Shown here one piece after another: positions 48,601 through 57,282 of a stretch of DNA of 64,000 bases. Source of the stretch: Thauera chlorobenzoica. GTDB lineage: Bacteria > Pseudomonadota > Gammaproteobacteria > Burkholderiales > Rhodocyclaceae. The stretch is taken from contig NZ_CP018839.1 of assembly GCF_001922305.1 (NCBI RefSeq), positions 620,001 to 684,000 of the forward strand. The letters run 5' to 3'. Both the position numbers and the translations under genes were made by a program. The notes under the pieces are model-generated. The model was not told where the DNA came from, did not search any database, and saw only the letters and a program-made list of their open reading frames with translations. Numbering within the stretch: position 1 is the stretch's first letter; each line of letters begins with the position of its first letter.

Positions 48601-49680
48601 CGCATCCCCTTCGAGCGCCTCACCGCCACCCCCGGCCGCTTCACCGCCCGCGGCGAGATCGCGCTCGACAGCGGTGCGGGCGACTTCCACTTCGAGGCCG
48701 AGCGCCTGCCCCTGCTGCAGCGCGACGACCGCTGGATGCTGCTGTCGGGCCGTGGCAGCGCGCGCAGCAGCTGGAGCTCGCTGGCGCTGGAGGCTGGCTT
48801 CGAGGCCGACGCCGGCTATCTCGAATTCGCCGAGTCGCCGCCGCCCAGCCTGTCCGACGACGTCGTCGTCCTCGGCCGCGAGCGGCCTGCCGAAGGCGGT
48901 GCCTTTGCCGTCACCGCCGATGTCCGCGTCGGCCTGGGTGATGCGCTCTACCTGTCGGCGCTGGGGCTGGAAACCCGGCTCGCCGGCGGGTTGCGCATCC
49001 GTCTGCAGCCCGAGCGCCCGCTGTCGGCGGTGGGGACGATCTCCACCGTCGGCGGCAGCTACCGCGGCTACGGCCAGCGCCTCGCGATCGAGCGCGGCAC
49101 GGTCAACTTCCAGGGGCCGCTCGATGCCCCCGGGCTCGACATCGTCGCCCTGCGCAAGGGGCTGGCGGTGGAGGCCGGGCTCGCGGTCACCGGCAGCGCC
49201 CGGCGGCCGCAGGTGCGGCTGGTGTCCGAGCCCAATGTCCCCGACCCCGAAAAGCTGTCCTGGATCGTGCTCGGGCGCGCGCCCGATGCCGCTTCGGGCG
49301 CCGACCTCGGACTGCTGCTGCCGGCGGCCTCGGCCCTGCTCGGCGGCCCCGGCGGCGGCATGACCGAAGAACTGTCGCGCAGCCTGGGCTTCGATTCGTT
49401 CTCGATCGGCCAGGGCGAACTCACCAGCACCGCGCGCGCCGCGAGCAGCCGGGTCGTCGGCAGCGGCTCGACGATCGCCGCCGGCCCTTCGGTGAGCGGC
49501 CAGGTATTGAGCCTGGGCAAGCGTCTCGGGCCGGACCTGTTCCTGTCTTTCGAGCAGAGCCTGGGCGGGGCGGCGACCCTGGTTAAACTGAGCTACCAGC
49601 TGTCGCGCCGGGTGTCGGTGATCGCGCGCGGCGGCACCGACACCGCGCTCGATTTGAGCTACGGTTTTTCTTTCCGCTGA
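45676..49680 (+). CDS. tamB: Translocation and assembly module protein TamB
   Basis: This 1,334-residue protein has one N-terminal signal anchor (about 25-45; [20 protein letters not shown]), a very long beta-rich AsmA-like/bridge-type region and a C-terminal DUF490/TamB domain (about 950-1334; [38 protein letters not shown]), ending in a beta-strand-like Phe-Arg. TamB spans the periplasm in outer-membrane protein assembly and phospholipid transport. A tamA gene is usually next to it but is not seen here. [10 protein letters not shown] stretch from GCGAGG repeats lies near residues 431-441. An equally long frame on the other strand is a GC artefact. Confidence 0.92.
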   Translation: MDARTPAAARASPPPSRWRRGLKWLGGGVALALAAALGAGAWLLGTPSGLEAGLALARHASGGALQVEGVRGRVLGRLDLDALAYRSPALELELKDVSLAWSPAALLDRRLEIAHLTVGRMDLARAAAADEAAAGPLPAPASLALPFAIELRRLAVGAFALRALRALEPAAGAREEAPRPPAGAVAGDPAPAAEAGAEAPATEDAAPGLHFTALEAALDSDGRHHRLRELSLVLPQGAVRLALAVDGEAPFALEGAGQFDGVIEGRALAVQLGLADTLLEPRIEVEARGEGLHARIELEAASFEPVPLRRLSLRVDGLDPAAFVDGAPRAALDLEAELAPSAAGDGTISGPVAEGIAGLPVGRLTGPLRVHNRRPAAADAGGIPLESLSAVLDWRREEIALDALDLRLAGAGRITGRVAWQPPAAAGAVEGAGEGEGEGEGAASPAASGTRSGSGRIVAALALAAIDPRALSSAAPSARLNLDLEAAADLPAAGLPQAAELQFRIHDSTLDGRPLSGDGRLRLAGGRLPEVRLAARLAGNTVEADGALGAADDRLALRLDAPALGALGFGLAGRAGAEGRVGGTLDAPSGELQFFGEALVLPGVLRLAGINGSVRLDAGVDGPFALALGLSALGPAGAGEGGQPRPDWVEHARLAVEGTRARHRLELDAAGPVMPSAGGAGDTADTVRLVLEGGSGDGERLRWAGELAALELAGRFAARLAAPAALELAADRVALGAARIDAGGRGRIHLLETAWSPAASVLRGELSGLVLAPESKRADGRPRRNAEPLTLGARWDLKMGRTLEGEARLFRESGDLSVEGEIRTRLGLERLDAVLAARGERLELALDVRGSELGRIHGEAGLNARRSADGVWSVPPETPVRAAVRLDMPSIAWLGRLARENVDTAGRIDGRFDVAGTLAAPRASGTLQGRELGFTLIDQGLILSGGELDLDFDDDRLRLTRLEFISPNRVRPRERRIPFERLTATPGRFTARGEIALDSGAGDFHFEAERLPLLQRDDRWMLLSGRGSARSSWSSLALEAGFEADAGYLEFAESPPPSLSDDVVVLGRERPAEGGAFAVTADVRVGLGDALYLSALGLETRLAGGLRIRLQPERPLSAVGTISTVGGSYRGYGQRLAIERGTVNFQGPLDAPGLDIVALRKGLAVEAGLAVTGSARRPQVRLVSEPNVPDPEKLSWIVLGRAPDAASGADLGLLLPAASALLGGPGGGMTEELSRSLGFDSFSIGQGELTSTARAASSRVVGSGSTIAAGPSVSGQVLSLGKRLGPDLFLSFEQSLGGAATLVKLSYQLSRRVSVIARGGTDTALDLSYGFSFR
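46973..46996 (+). repeat. Hexanucleotide repeat in tamB
   Basis: Four perfect GCGAGG units encode alternating Gly-Glu in TamB. It keeps the frame and resembles the Ser-Gly repeat of the secretin gene. Confidence 0.85.
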
Positions 49681-49703
49681 ACCCACGCATGGAGTCCATC
49701 CCG

Positions 49704-50273
49704 ATGAGCGAAACCCGGCAAGACCCCGTACTCGAAACCGCGATCCTCGGCGGTGGCTGCTTCTGGTGCCTGGAGGCGGTGTTCAAGGACGTCGAAGGCG
49801 TCGTCACCGTGGTCCCCGGTTACTGCGGCGGCCACCTCGAGCTACCCGACTACCGCCAGGTCTGCGCCGGCGGCACCGGTCACGCCGAAGTCGTGCGCAT
49901 CGAGTTCGATCCGGCGCGGCGCAGCTACCGCGAGCTGCTCGAGATCTTCTTCGCGATCCACGATCCGACCAGCGTCGACCGCCAGGGCAACGACATCGGC
50001 CCGCAGTACCGCTCGGTGATTTTCGTCACCCGCGAGGAGCAGCTCCACACCGCGCTCGCGCTGATCGAGGAGATGGGCGAGCAGCGCCTGTTCCCGAAGG
50101 CGATCGCGACCCGGGTCGAGCCTGCGCCGAAGTTCTGGATGGCCGAGCCCGAGCACCACGACTACTATGCCGGCAACAGCGACCAGCCCTACTGCCAGTA
50201 CGTGGTCGCGCCCAAGATCGCGAAGTTCCGCGAGCACTTTGCCGCCCGCCGCCGCGGCGAGCACAACAGGTAG
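49704..50273 (+). CDS. msrA: Peptide methionine-S-sulfoxide reductase MsrA
   Basis: This 189-residue enzyme reduces methionine-S-sulfoxide in proteins. The catalytic Cys19 lies in [36 protein letters not shown] and [19 protein letters not shown] are also typical. I prefer the ATG at 49704, with GGAG 9 nt upstream, to the ATG at 49689. It follows tamB closely. Confidence 0.95.
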   Translation: MSETRQDPVLETAILGGGCFWCLEAVFKDVEGVVTVVPGYCGGHLELPDYRQVCAGGTGHAEVVRIEFDPARRSYRELLEIFFAIHDPTSVDRQGNDIGPQYRSVIFVTREEQLHTALALIEEMGEQRLFPKAIATRVEPAPKFWMAEPEHHDYYAGNSDQPYCQYVVAPKIAKFREHFAARRRGEHNR

Positions 50274-50276
50274 AAT
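50271..50276 (+). promoter_or_regulatory. Possible -10 element of the FKBP gene
   Basis: TAGAAT (preceded by G) lies 33 bp before the ATG and overlaps the msrA stop codon. No -35 is obvious. Confidence 0.35.
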
Positions 50277-50308
50277 CCTCCCCCTCGACCACCCCCAGGA
50301 GAACAGGC

Positions 50309-50659
50309 ATGACCCAGACCACCACCACCACCGCCAGCGGCCTCGTCATCGAAGAGCTCGAGCTCGGCAGCGGCGACACCGCGGAAAAAGGCAAGATGGT
50401 CGCGGTGCATTACACCGGCTGGCTCACCGACGGGCGCAAGTTCGACTCCAGCAAGGACCGTAACGACCCCTTCCACTTCCCGCTCGGCGCCGGCCACGTC
50501 ATCCGCGGCTGGGACGAAGGCGTGCAGGGCATGCAGGTCGGCGGCCGGCGCAAGCTGACCATTCCGCCCGAGCTGGGCTACGGCACCCGCGGCGCCGGCG
50601 GCGTGATTCCGCCCAACGCCACTCTGGTGTTCGAAGTCGAGCTGCTGAAGGTGCTGTAA
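50309..50659 (+). CDS. FKBP-type peptidyl-prolyl isomerase
   Basis: This 116-residue single-domain FKBP contains [18 protein letters not shown], the flap [19 protein letters not shown] and FEVELLKVL, so the active-site residues are kept. It lacks a signal peptide, so it is cytoplasmic. It has a good AGGAGA site. It resembles short FkpA/Fkp-type enzymes of betaproteobacteria. Confidence 0.95.
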   Translation: MTQTTTTTASGLVIEELELGSGDTAEKGKMVAVHYTGWLTDGRKFDSSKDRNDPFHFPLGAGHVIRGWDEGVQGMQVGGRRKLTIPPELGYGTRGAGGVIPPNATLVFEVELLKVL

Positions 50660-50720
50660 GCCCCGCCGCCCGTCCGGCCCTGCCCGGCGGGCGTTCAGCG
50701 GGCGTCTTCAGTGGGCGTCT

Positions 50721-52568
50721 TCAGCCGGTTGTGGCGACGATCTCCAGGATCGCGTCGCCGTAGGCTTCGCGCTTGCGGTCGCCGATGCCGCTGATCCCGG
50801 CCAGTTCGCCCTGCGAGCGTGGCCGGGCGATCGCGATCTCGCGCAAGGTGGCGTCCTGGAACACCACGTAGGCGGGCACGTTGCGCTCTTTCGCAGTGGC
50901 CGCACGCCACGCCCGCAGGCGGTCGAAGAGCGTGGTCGGAATGCCGCCCGGGATGTCCATCGGGGTAGCGGCGCGCCGCCGGCTGCGCGAACGGCTGCGC
51001 TCGCGCTCCAGGCGCAGATGGAACCCGGTCTCGCCGCGCAGCAGCGGACGGGCGGCGTCGGTCAGGCGCAGCGCGTTGTAGCGCTCGTGGTCGACGGCGA
51101 CCAGCTCGCGCGCCACCAGCTGGCGGAACACCGTGCGCCAGCGCTTCTCGTCGAGTTCGCTGCCGATGCCGAAGGTGGTGATGTCCTGGTGGCCGCGCTC
51201 GACCACCTTGTCGGTCAGTTCGCCGCGCAGCACGTCGATCAGGTGGCCGGCGCCGTAGCGCTGGCCGGTGCGATAGACGCAGCTCAAGGCCTTACGTGCG
51301 GCTTCGGTGGCGTCCCAGGTCTGCGGCGGGGAGAGGCAGTTGTCGCAGTTGCCGCAGGGGGCGGAGTCCTCGCCGAAGTAGGCGAGCAGGTGCTGGCGGC
51401 GGCAGGTCGTGGCCTCGACCAGGCCGACCAGCACCTCGAGGCGGTTGCGCGCCAGGCGCTTGAATTCCTCGCTCGCCTCCGATTCGTCGATCATCCGCCG
51501 CTGCTGGACCACGTCCTGCGCGCCCCACGCCATCCACGCCTGCGCCGCCAGGCCGTCGCGCCCGGCGCGGCCGGTTTCCTGGTAGTAGCCTTCGATCGAG
51601 CGCGGCAGGTCGAGATGGGCGACGAAGCGCACGTCGGGCTTGTCGATCCCCATGCCGAAGGCGATCGTCGCCACCATCACCAGGCCGTCCTCGCGCAGGA
51701 AGCGCGTCTGGTGCCCGGCGCGCAGCTCCTGCGTCATGCCGGCGTGGTAGGGCAGGGCGTTGACCCCATGCTCGCACAGCCACGCCGCGGTTTCCTCGAC
51801 CTTGCGCCGCGACAGGCAATAGACGATGCCGGCCTGTCCCGGGCATTCCTCGCGGATGAAGGCGAGCAGCTGGCGGCGCGGGTCGTCCTTGTCGACGATG
51901 GTGTAGCGGATGTTCGGGCGGTCGAAGCTGGAGATGAAGCGGCGCGCGTGGGTGAGGTTCAGGCGCCGGGCGATTTCCTCGCGCGTCTGGCGGTCGGCGG
52001 TGGCGGTGAGGGCGATGCGCGGAATCGCCGGATAGCGCTCGGGCAGGATCGATAGCTGCAGGTACTCGGGGCGGAAGTCGTGCCCCCACTGCGACACGCA
52101 GTGTGCCTCGTCGATCGCGAACAGCGCCAGGCGGCCGGTGTCGCGCAGGTGGTCGAGCTGGTCGAGGAAGCGCGGCGTCATCAGGCGCTCGGGAGCGACG
52201 TAGAGGAGGTCGAGCTCGCCCACGTAGGCTGCGCGTTCGACCGCGCGCGCGGTGTCGGCGTCCTGGCTGGAATTGAGGAACGCGGCCCGCACCCCGGCTT
52301 CGACCAGCGCGCTGACCTGGTCCTGCATCAGCGCGATCAGCGGCGACACCACGATTGCGGTGCCTTCGCGCAGCAGCGCCGGAATCTGATAGCACAGCGA
52401 CTTGCCGCCGCCGGTGGGCATCAGCACCAGGGCGTCGCTGCCGGCGGCGACGTGCTCGACGATCGCCTGCTGCTCGCCGCGGAAGGCGGAATAGCCGAAA
52501 ACGTGGGCGAGGACTTGCTGGGCGCGGCCGCCGGTGGCCGGCGGCGGGGAGGGGGTGTCGGCAAACAT
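50721..52568 (-). CDS. recQ: ATP-dependent DNA helicase RecQ
   Basis: This 615-residue 3'-5' helicase acts in recombination and repair. Motifs in order: Walker [35 protein letters not shown] (motif II and the aromatic loop), [20 protein letters not shown], a four-Cys zinc region ([20 protein letters not shown]), a winged helix and a C-terminal HRDC domain. I prefer the ATG at 52568; a TAGAAT on the same strand (52576-52581) would place the transcript start at or next to it. An in-frame ATG at 52598 would lie upstream of that element. Confidence 0.96.
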   Translation of the reverse strand: MFADTPSPPPATGGRAQQVLAHVFGYSAFRGEQQAIVEHVAAGSDALVLMPTGGGKSLCYQIPALLREGTAIVVSPLIALMQDQVSALVEAGVRAAFLNSSQDADTARAVERAAYVGELDLLYVAPERLMTPRFLDQLDHLRDTGRLALFAIDEAHCVSQWGHDFRPEYLQLSILPERYPAIPRIALTATADRQTREEIARRLNLTHARRFISSFDRPNIRYTIVDKDDPRRQLLAFIREECPGQAGIVYCLSRRKVEETAAWLCEHGVNALPYHAGMTQELRAGHQTRFLREDGLVMVATIAFGMGIDKPDVRFVAHLDLPRSIEGYYQETGRAGRDGLAAQAWMAWGAQDVVQQRRMIDESEASEEFKRLARNRLEVLVGLVEATTCRRQHLLAYFGEDSAPCGNCDNCLSPPQTWDATEAARKALSCVYRTGQRYGAGHLIDVLRGELTDKVVERGHQDITTFGIGSELDEKRWRTVFRQLVARELVAVDHERYNALRLTDAARPLLRGETGFHLRLERERSRSRSRRRAATPMDIPGGIPTTLFDRLRAWRAATAKERNVPAYVVFQDATLREIAIARPRSQGELAGISGIGDRKREAYGDAILEIVATTG

Positions 52569-52575
52569 GGACCGC

Positions 52576-52581
52576 ATTCTA
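52576..52581 (-). promoter_or_regulatory. Possible -10 element of recQ
   Basis: On the minus strand TAGAAT ends 7 bp before the ATG at 52568. If it is the -10, the transcript starts at or next to the ATG, giving a leaderless mRNA. No clear -35 is visible. Confidence 0.4.
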
Positions 52582-52688
52582 GCGCTGTCCCGGCGCATCC
52601 CGGCCGCTCCCGGGGCCGCCGAATGCGCCCGCCAGCGCCGCAGGAAATGTCATCCGCCTTGCTGACGAAGCATTTCGGCCATTCCCGC

Positions 52689-54382
52689 TCAGCTCTCGGG
52701 GTGCCCATTGCCGTCATCGACGGCGTTTGCCTGTGCCGCCTGCTGCGGGCTCAGGTCGCCGTCGAGCACCGCCAGCATGCGCGCGGCCTTGGCTACCTGC
52801 TCGGTGGCGCGCCGCTGCAGGCTGGCCAGGCGCAGCCAGTCCTGCATGGTGGCGATGTCGATGCGGGCGTGCGCGCCGTGCAGCAGCAGCGCTTCCTTGA
52901 GCGCCTGGTAGTGCGCTTCGACCTCTTCCAGCAGGACTTCCACCGCGGCGGCGCTGAATTCGCCGCGGCTCGCATCGGCGCTCGCGGCGAGCGCCGCCAC
53001 CGCCTGGCGGAAGGTGGCGACGGCGGCGTCGAGTGCAGCGCCGGGCGCCGCGCCCAGCGTCGCGCCCAGGCTACCGGCCTGGCGCACGGCGGCGACGGCG
53101 CTCTCCTGGTATTGCAGCGTGCGCAGGCTGTGGGCGAGCGCTTCGACCAGCGCCGCGGGCAGGGTCGCGCCGCTGAGCTTGCCGATGTAGGCGGTGATCT
53201 CCGGGGCGAGGGCGTCCAGGGTCGATGCCTGGCGCTCGATCCAGGGCGCGTCCGGTGGAACCCGGGCGGCGGCGGTCAGCGCGGTGGTGGTGAAGGACTG
53301 GGTACGGCCCAGTTCCTGGCGCAGCGCATGCAGGGCGAGGTCGGGAACGGTCAGCGAAGGCGGGTCGAGGTGGCGGGGGCGGGCGATTTCCTCTTCCTGG
53401 CTGCGGAACCGGCGCGACAGCAAGCGCAGCATCGGCGCCGCCAGCGCCACCATCAGCAGCACGCCGAGGAGGTTGAACGCGGTGTGGAACATCGCCACCA
53501 TCACCGCGGGCGTTGCCGGCTGCTCGAACCATGTGCGCAGCAGCCCGAGCAGGCCGATCAGCAGCGGCAGCATCAGCAGCGCGACGCTGCCGGTGACGAG
53601 GTTGAACATGACGTGGGCGGCGGCCAGGCGGCGGGCGCTGGAGGTGGCGCCGATCGCCGACAGGATGGCGGTCGAAGTGGTGCCGATGTTGGTGCCGATC
53701 ACCATCGCGCAGGCCGCCTCCACCGACATCAGCCCGCCCTGCGCGGCGGTGATGATGAGTGCGATCACCGCGCCCGAGGCCTGCATCAGCACCGTCAGCA
53801 CGGTGCCGATGGCGACCAGGGTCAGCCAGCCCGCCACCCCCGGCATCACGTAGTCCTGCAGGCTGATGGTTGCGCCGAAGCCGGAGAAGGCGTCCTTGAG
53901 CACGTCGATGCCGAGGAACAGCACGCCGAAGCCGGCCAGGGCCTGGCCCAGCGCACGCTGCGCGCGGCCAGCATCAGCACCGCGCCGACGCCGACGAAGG
54001 GCAGGGCGAAGGCGTCGATCCTGAAGCTGAAGCCGAGCGCCGCCACCAGCCAGGCGTTCATCGTGGTGCCGACGTTGGAGCCGAAGATCACCCACATCGC
54101 GTTCTTCAGCGACAGCAGGCCGGTGTTGACGAAGCCGATGCTGGCGACCGTCACCGCGGTCGATGACTGCACTGCCGCGGTCATCAGCATGCCCGCGGCG
54201 AGGCCGCGCGCCGGGGTCGCGGTGCCGCGCTCGAGCAGGGCGGGGAGCGCGCGGCCGGCGGCGAGCTTGAGGCCTTCGGTCAGCATGTGCATGCCGATCA
54301 GGAACAGGCCGATGCCCCCGGCGAGGGCGGCGGCGGCGTCGAAGGCGTCGACAGCGGCAAGGGGGAGGGCGGCGGGGTCCAG
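52689..54382 (-). pseudogene. Na/Pi cotransporter family gene (NptA/YjbB-like) with a frameshift
   Basis: The protein family pairs two Na/Pi-cotransporter repeats with a C-terminal PhoU-like domain. The N-terminal part (frame of 54292; GIGLFLIGMHMLTEGLKLAA, MTAAVQSSTAVTVASIGFVN, FGSNVGTTMNAWL) runs into a different frame at about 53951-53970, after VGVGAVLMLAAR. The rest (LAGFGVLFLGIDVLKDAF, MQASGAVIALIITAAQGG, GTNIGTTSTAILSAIGA and the PhoU-like helices) is read in the frame that stops at 52689. One missing or two extra bases in the GCGCGC-rich stretch would explain it. The start is also unclear: no ATG, GTG or TTG suits the conserved N-terminus, and a CTG at 54382 with GGAG 7 nt upstream is the best fit. 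Either the gene is broken or the sequence has an error. Confidence 0.82.
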
Positions 54383-54566
54383 GGCAAGGCTCCAGGGGTG
54401 GCGTGCGACAAGGGTAATCCCGCCGCGGCCGATTGTGGAGCGGGGCGGTGGCGCAGCCGGAAAGACGGATATTGCGGCGCAGCAAACGAACCCATGGGAA
54501 AACCCCGAATCGCCCTGCCGAAGCCTTGCGGCTCGAGGCTGCTAGCAGATCGTGCGCTGCACGATA

Positions 54567-54580
54567 TTGACTTTTATCAA
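54567..54580 (+). promoter_or_regulatory. FNR/ANR-like site upstream of coxB
   Basis: TTGAC-TTTT-ATCAA matches nine of the ten conserved bases of the FNR/ANR consensus TTGAT-N4-ATCAA and has the exact spacing. It is 83 bp before the coxB ATG. Oxygen-sensing regulators of this class repress or activate respiratory oxidases in facultative denitrifiers, so oxygen control of this oxidase is likely. Confidence 0.65.
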
Positions 54581-54595
54581 AAAACCGTGTTGCGG

Positions 54596-54621
54596 CGATG
54601 TTTTTCGCTATGGCAACATCG
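54596..54621. promoter_or_regulatory. Inverted repeat upstream of coxB
   Basis: CGATGTT (54596-54602) and AACATCG (54615-54621) form a 7-bp inverted repeat with a 12-bp gap, and GTTGC...GCAAC partly overlaps it. It could be a regulator site or an mRNA leader hairpin ahead of coxB. Confidence 0.4.
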
Positions 54622-54662
54622 TTGGCACCTGCCGAAAACGAAGCGGACTTGGGGGTGATGCC

Positions 54663-55493
54663 ATGACATGTGCAGGCCGCACAGCAGGCTGGATCGCGAT
54701 CACGGCCGCGACCGCGACACCGGCGCTCGCGCAGGATCTGCCCGCCCGCTACAACATCCCGGCGCCGGTCACGTCGATCGCCGCGCAGATTCACGACCTC
54801 CACACCCTGATGCTGGTGATCTGCCTGCTGATCTTCGTCGGCGTGTTCGGCGTGATGTTCTGGGCGGTGTTCCGCCACCGCAAGTCGCGCGGCGCGGTGG
54901 CGGCGAATTTCCACGAGAACACCGCGGTCGAGATCGCGTGGACGATCGTGCCGGTGCTGATCCTGCTCGGCATGGCGTGGCCGGCGACCAGGACCGTGAT
55001 CGAGATGAAGGACACCTCCAACCCCGACCTCACGATCAAGGCCACCGGCTACCAGTGGAAGTGGGGCTACGACTACCTCCAGGGCGAGGGCGAAGGCATC
55101 CGCTTTCTTTCCAGCCTGGCTACGCCGCGCGCCCAGATCGAGGGCGCCGCGCCCAAGGGCGAGACCTATCTGCTGGAAGTCGACAACCCGCTGGTGGTGC
55201 CGGTCGGGAAGAAGATCCGCGTCCTGCTGACCGCCAACGACGTCATCCATTCGTGGTGGGTGCCGGCCTTCGGCGTCAAGCAGGACGCCATTCCCGGCTT
55301 CATCCGCGACACCTGGTTCCGCGCCGAGCGGGAAGGCGTGTTCCGTGGCAACTGTGCCGAGCTGTGCGGACGCGACCACGGCTTCATGCCGGTCGAAGTG
55401 CACGTGGTGTCGGCCGAGCGTTACCGCGCCTGGGTGCGGGAGCAGCGCGCCGTGCCGAGCGCGCTGGCGGACGCGGCGCGGGCGCCGCGATGA
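54663..55493 (+). CDS. coxB: Cytochrome c oxidase subunit II
   Basis: This 276-residue subunit takes electrons from cytochrome c through the CuA centre. After a signal peptide (MTCAGRTAGWIAITAATATP) and two transmembrane helices, the CuA domain has the ligands in HSWWVPAFGVKQD and CAELCGRDHGFMPVEV (two Cys, two His, Glu carbonyl, Met). It has no fused cytochrome c domain. The ATG at 54663 is used. It starts the oxidase operon. Confidence 0.96.
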   Translation: MTCAGRTAGWIAITAATATPALAQDLPARYNIPAPVTSIAAQIHDLHTLMLVICLLIFVGVFGVMFWAVFRHRKSRGAVAANFHENTAVEIAWTIVPVLILLGMAWPATRTVIEMKDTSNPDLTIKATGYQWKWGYDYLQGEGEGIRFLSSLATPRAQIEGAAPKGETYLLEVDNPLVVPVGKKIRVLLTANDVIHSWWVPAFGVKQDAIPGFIRDTWFRAEREGVFRGNCAELCGRDHGFMPVEVHVVSAERYRAWVREQRAVPSALADAARAPR

Positions 55494-55540
55494 ATCCGTC
55501 CCCGCCCGCCCCCGCCGCCATCCGACAGGAGGATTTCCGC

Positions 55541-57163
55541 ATGGCCGCCGCCCCGCACGACCTGCCGCACGCCCCTCACGCCCCTCACGCCCCTCACGCC
55601 CCTCACGCCCCTCACGCCCCTCACGCCGGCCCCAGCGGCCTGATGCGCTGGATCACGACGACCAACCACAAGGACATCGGCACGATGTACCTGGTGTTCA
55701 GCTTCGTCATGTTCCTCTCCGGCGGGGTGATGGCGCTGACGATCCGCGCCGAGCTGTTCCAGCCCGGGCTGCAGGTGGTGCAGCCGGAGTTCTTCAACCA
55801 GCTCACCACCATGCACGGCCTGGTGATGGTGTTCGGCGCGATCATGCCGGCCTTCGTCGGCTTCGCCAACTGGCAGATCCCGCTGATGATCGGCGCCTCC
55901 GACATGGCCTTCGCGCGCATGAACAACTGGAGCTTCTGGCTGCTGCCGCCGGCGGCGATCCTGCTGCTCGCGTCCTTCTTCGTCCCCGGCGGCGCCACCG
56001 CCGCGGGGTGGACGCTGTACGCGCCGCTGTCGGTGCAGATGGGGATGGGGATGGACCTGGCGATCTTCGCCCTCCACATCCTGGGGGTGAGCTCGATCAT
56101 GGGCGCGATCAACATCGTCGTCACCGTGCTCAACATGCGCGCCCCCGGGATGACCCTGATGAAAATGCCGCTGTTCTGCTGGACGTGGCTCATCACCGCC
56201 TACCTGCTGATCGCGGTGATGCCGGTGCTGGCCGGGGCGGTGACCATGATCCTGACCGACCGCCACTTCGGCACCCACTTCTTCAACGCCGCCGGCGGCG
56301 GCGACCCGGTGATGTACCAGCACATCTTCTGGTTCTTCGGCCATCCCGAGGTGTACATCATGATCCTGCCGGCGTTCGGCATCATCAGCCAGATCATCCC
56401 CGCCTTCGCGAGGAAGCCGCTGTTCGGCTACGCCTCGATGGTGTACGCCACCGCCTCGATCGCGATCCTGTCGTTCGCGGTGTGGGCCCACCACATGTTC
56501 GCCACCGGCATGCCCGCCGCCGGCCAGCTGTTCTTCATGTACGCGACGATGCTGATCGCGGTCCCCACCGGGGTGAAGGTGTTCAACTGGGTGGCGACGA
56601 TGTGGCGCGGGGCGATGACGTTCGAGACGCCGATGCTGTTCGCCACCGGCTTCATCTTCGTGTTCACGATCGGCGGCTTCACCGGGCTGATCTGCGCCAT
56701 CGCGCCGATCGACATCCAGGTCCAGGACACCTACTACGTGGTCGCCCACTTCCACTACGTGCTCGTCGCCGGCAGCCTGTTCGCGCTCTTCGCCGGAGCC
56801 TACTACTGGCTGCCAAAATGGACCGGCCACATGCCGAATGAAACCCTCGGGCGGTTGCACTTCTGGTGCTCGATGGTGTTCTTCAACATCACCTTCTTCC
56901 CGATGCATTTCCTCGGCCTGGCCGGCATGCCGCGGCGCATTCCCGACTACGCGCTGCAGTTCGCCGACTTCAACATGCTGGCCTCGATCGGCGCCTTCGG
57001 CTTCGGCCTGTCGCAGCTGATCTTCCTCGCCGTGGTGATCCGCTGCATCCGCGGCGGCGAGCGTGCCGCCGCCCGCGCCTGGGAAGGGGCCGAAGGCCTG
57101 GAATGGACGGTGCCCTCGCCCGCCCCCCACCACACCTTCGAGGACGCGCCGCTGGTGCGCTGA
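55541..57163 (+). CDS. coxA: Cytochrome c oxidase subunit I
   Basis: This 540-residue catalytic subunit has twelve transmembrane helices and carries heme a, heme a3 and CuB. It has TTMHGLVMVFGA (heme a ligand), WFFGHPEVYIMILPAFGIIS (CuB His and Tyr crosslink), VWAHHMFATGM and VVAHFHYVLVAGS (heme ligands). I chose the ATG at 55541, with AGGAGG 8 nt upstream, over the ATG at 55490 that overlaps the coxB stop. The N-terminal tail has six HAP repeats before the conserved RWITTTNHKDIGTMYL. Confidence 0.97.
   Translation: MAAAPHDLPHAPHAPHAPHAPHAPHAPHAGPSGLMRWITTTNHKDIGTMYLVFSFVMFLSGGVMALTIRAELFQPGLQVVQPEFFNQLTTMHGLVMVFGAIMPAFVGFANWQIPLMIGASDMAFARMNNWSFWLLPPAAILLLASFFVPGGATAAGWTLYAPLSVQMGMGMDLAIFALHILGVSSIMGAINIVVTVLNMRAPGMTLMKMPLFCWTWLITAYLLIAVMPVLAGAVTMILTDRHFGTHFFNAAGGGDPVMYQHIFWFFGHPEVYIMILPAFGIISQIIPAFARKPLFGYASMVYATASIAILSFAVWAHHMFATGMPAAGQLFFMYATMLIAVPTGVKVFNWVATMWRGAMTFETPMLFATGFIFVFTIGGFTGLICAIAPIDIQVQDTYYVVAHFHYVLVAGSLFALFAGAYYWLPKWTGHMPNETLGRLHFWCSMVFFNITFFPMHFLGLAGMPRRIPDYALQFADFNMLASIGAFGFGLSQLIFLAVVIRCIRGGERAAARAWEGAEGLEWTVPSPAPHHTFEDAPLVR
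55568..55621 (+). repeat. 9-bp minisatellite in coxA
   Basis: Six perfect CACGCCCCT units in tandem encode (His-Ala-Pro)6, followed by a partial seventh unit giving HAG. The units keep the reading frame, and the tail lies before the first transmembrane helix, on the cytoplasmic side. Confidence 0.95.
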
Positions 57164-57168
57164 AGATC

Positions 57169-57282
57169 ATGCACCCCAGCGACCGCAGGACCGCCAACCG
57201 CCGCACCGGGCTGATGCTCGCCGCGGTGGCTGCCGCCTTCTTCGTCCTCGTCATCCTCAAGTACAAGGTCTTCGGCCAATGA
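57169..57282 (+). CDS. Small single-helix cytochrome oxidase assembly protein
   Basis: This 37-residue protein has a basic N-terminus (MHPSDRRTANRRT), one transmembrane helix (GLMLAAVAAAFFVLVILKY) and a short tail KVFGQ. Its ATG is 5 bp after the coxA stop and its TGA overlaps the ctaG ATG, so it is translated with them. Betaproteobacterial cox operons have such a small oxidase assembly protein at this place. It is too short for default gene finders. Confidence 0.8.
   Translation: MHPSDRRTANRRTGLMLAAVAAAFFVLVILKYKVFGQ

Larger units (their letters stand above)
54383..54662. other. Intergenic control region between the transporter gene and coxB
   Basis: This 280-bp gap contains an FNR/ANR-like site (54567-54580) and a palindrome (54596-54621) in front of coxB. 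The remainder shows no gene. A divergent promoter for the transporter gene is expected here but not identified. Confidence 0.5.

Noticed and set aside
45466-49686. A 1,406-codon open frame on the minus strand, longer than tamB itself
   Set aside because: It is exactly antisense to tamB, has no recognisable domain and its sequence is the Arg/Ala/Gly-rich type that GC-rich codon bias produces. tamB has clear family motifs.
50662-50691. GC-rich inverted repeat after the FKBP gene as a terminator
   Set aside because: The loop is 16 nt and no U-tract follows on either strand, so I cannot support it as an intrinsic terminator.
54383-55403. N-terminal extension of the Na/Pi transporter frame over coxB
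   Set aside because: It is antisense to coxB and has no transporter motifs; it results from the frame that is open on the minus strand.
55568-55630. A repeat array that might be taken for a CRISPR
   Set aside because: Units are only 9 bp, are directly adjacent without spacers and encode a peptide repeat.
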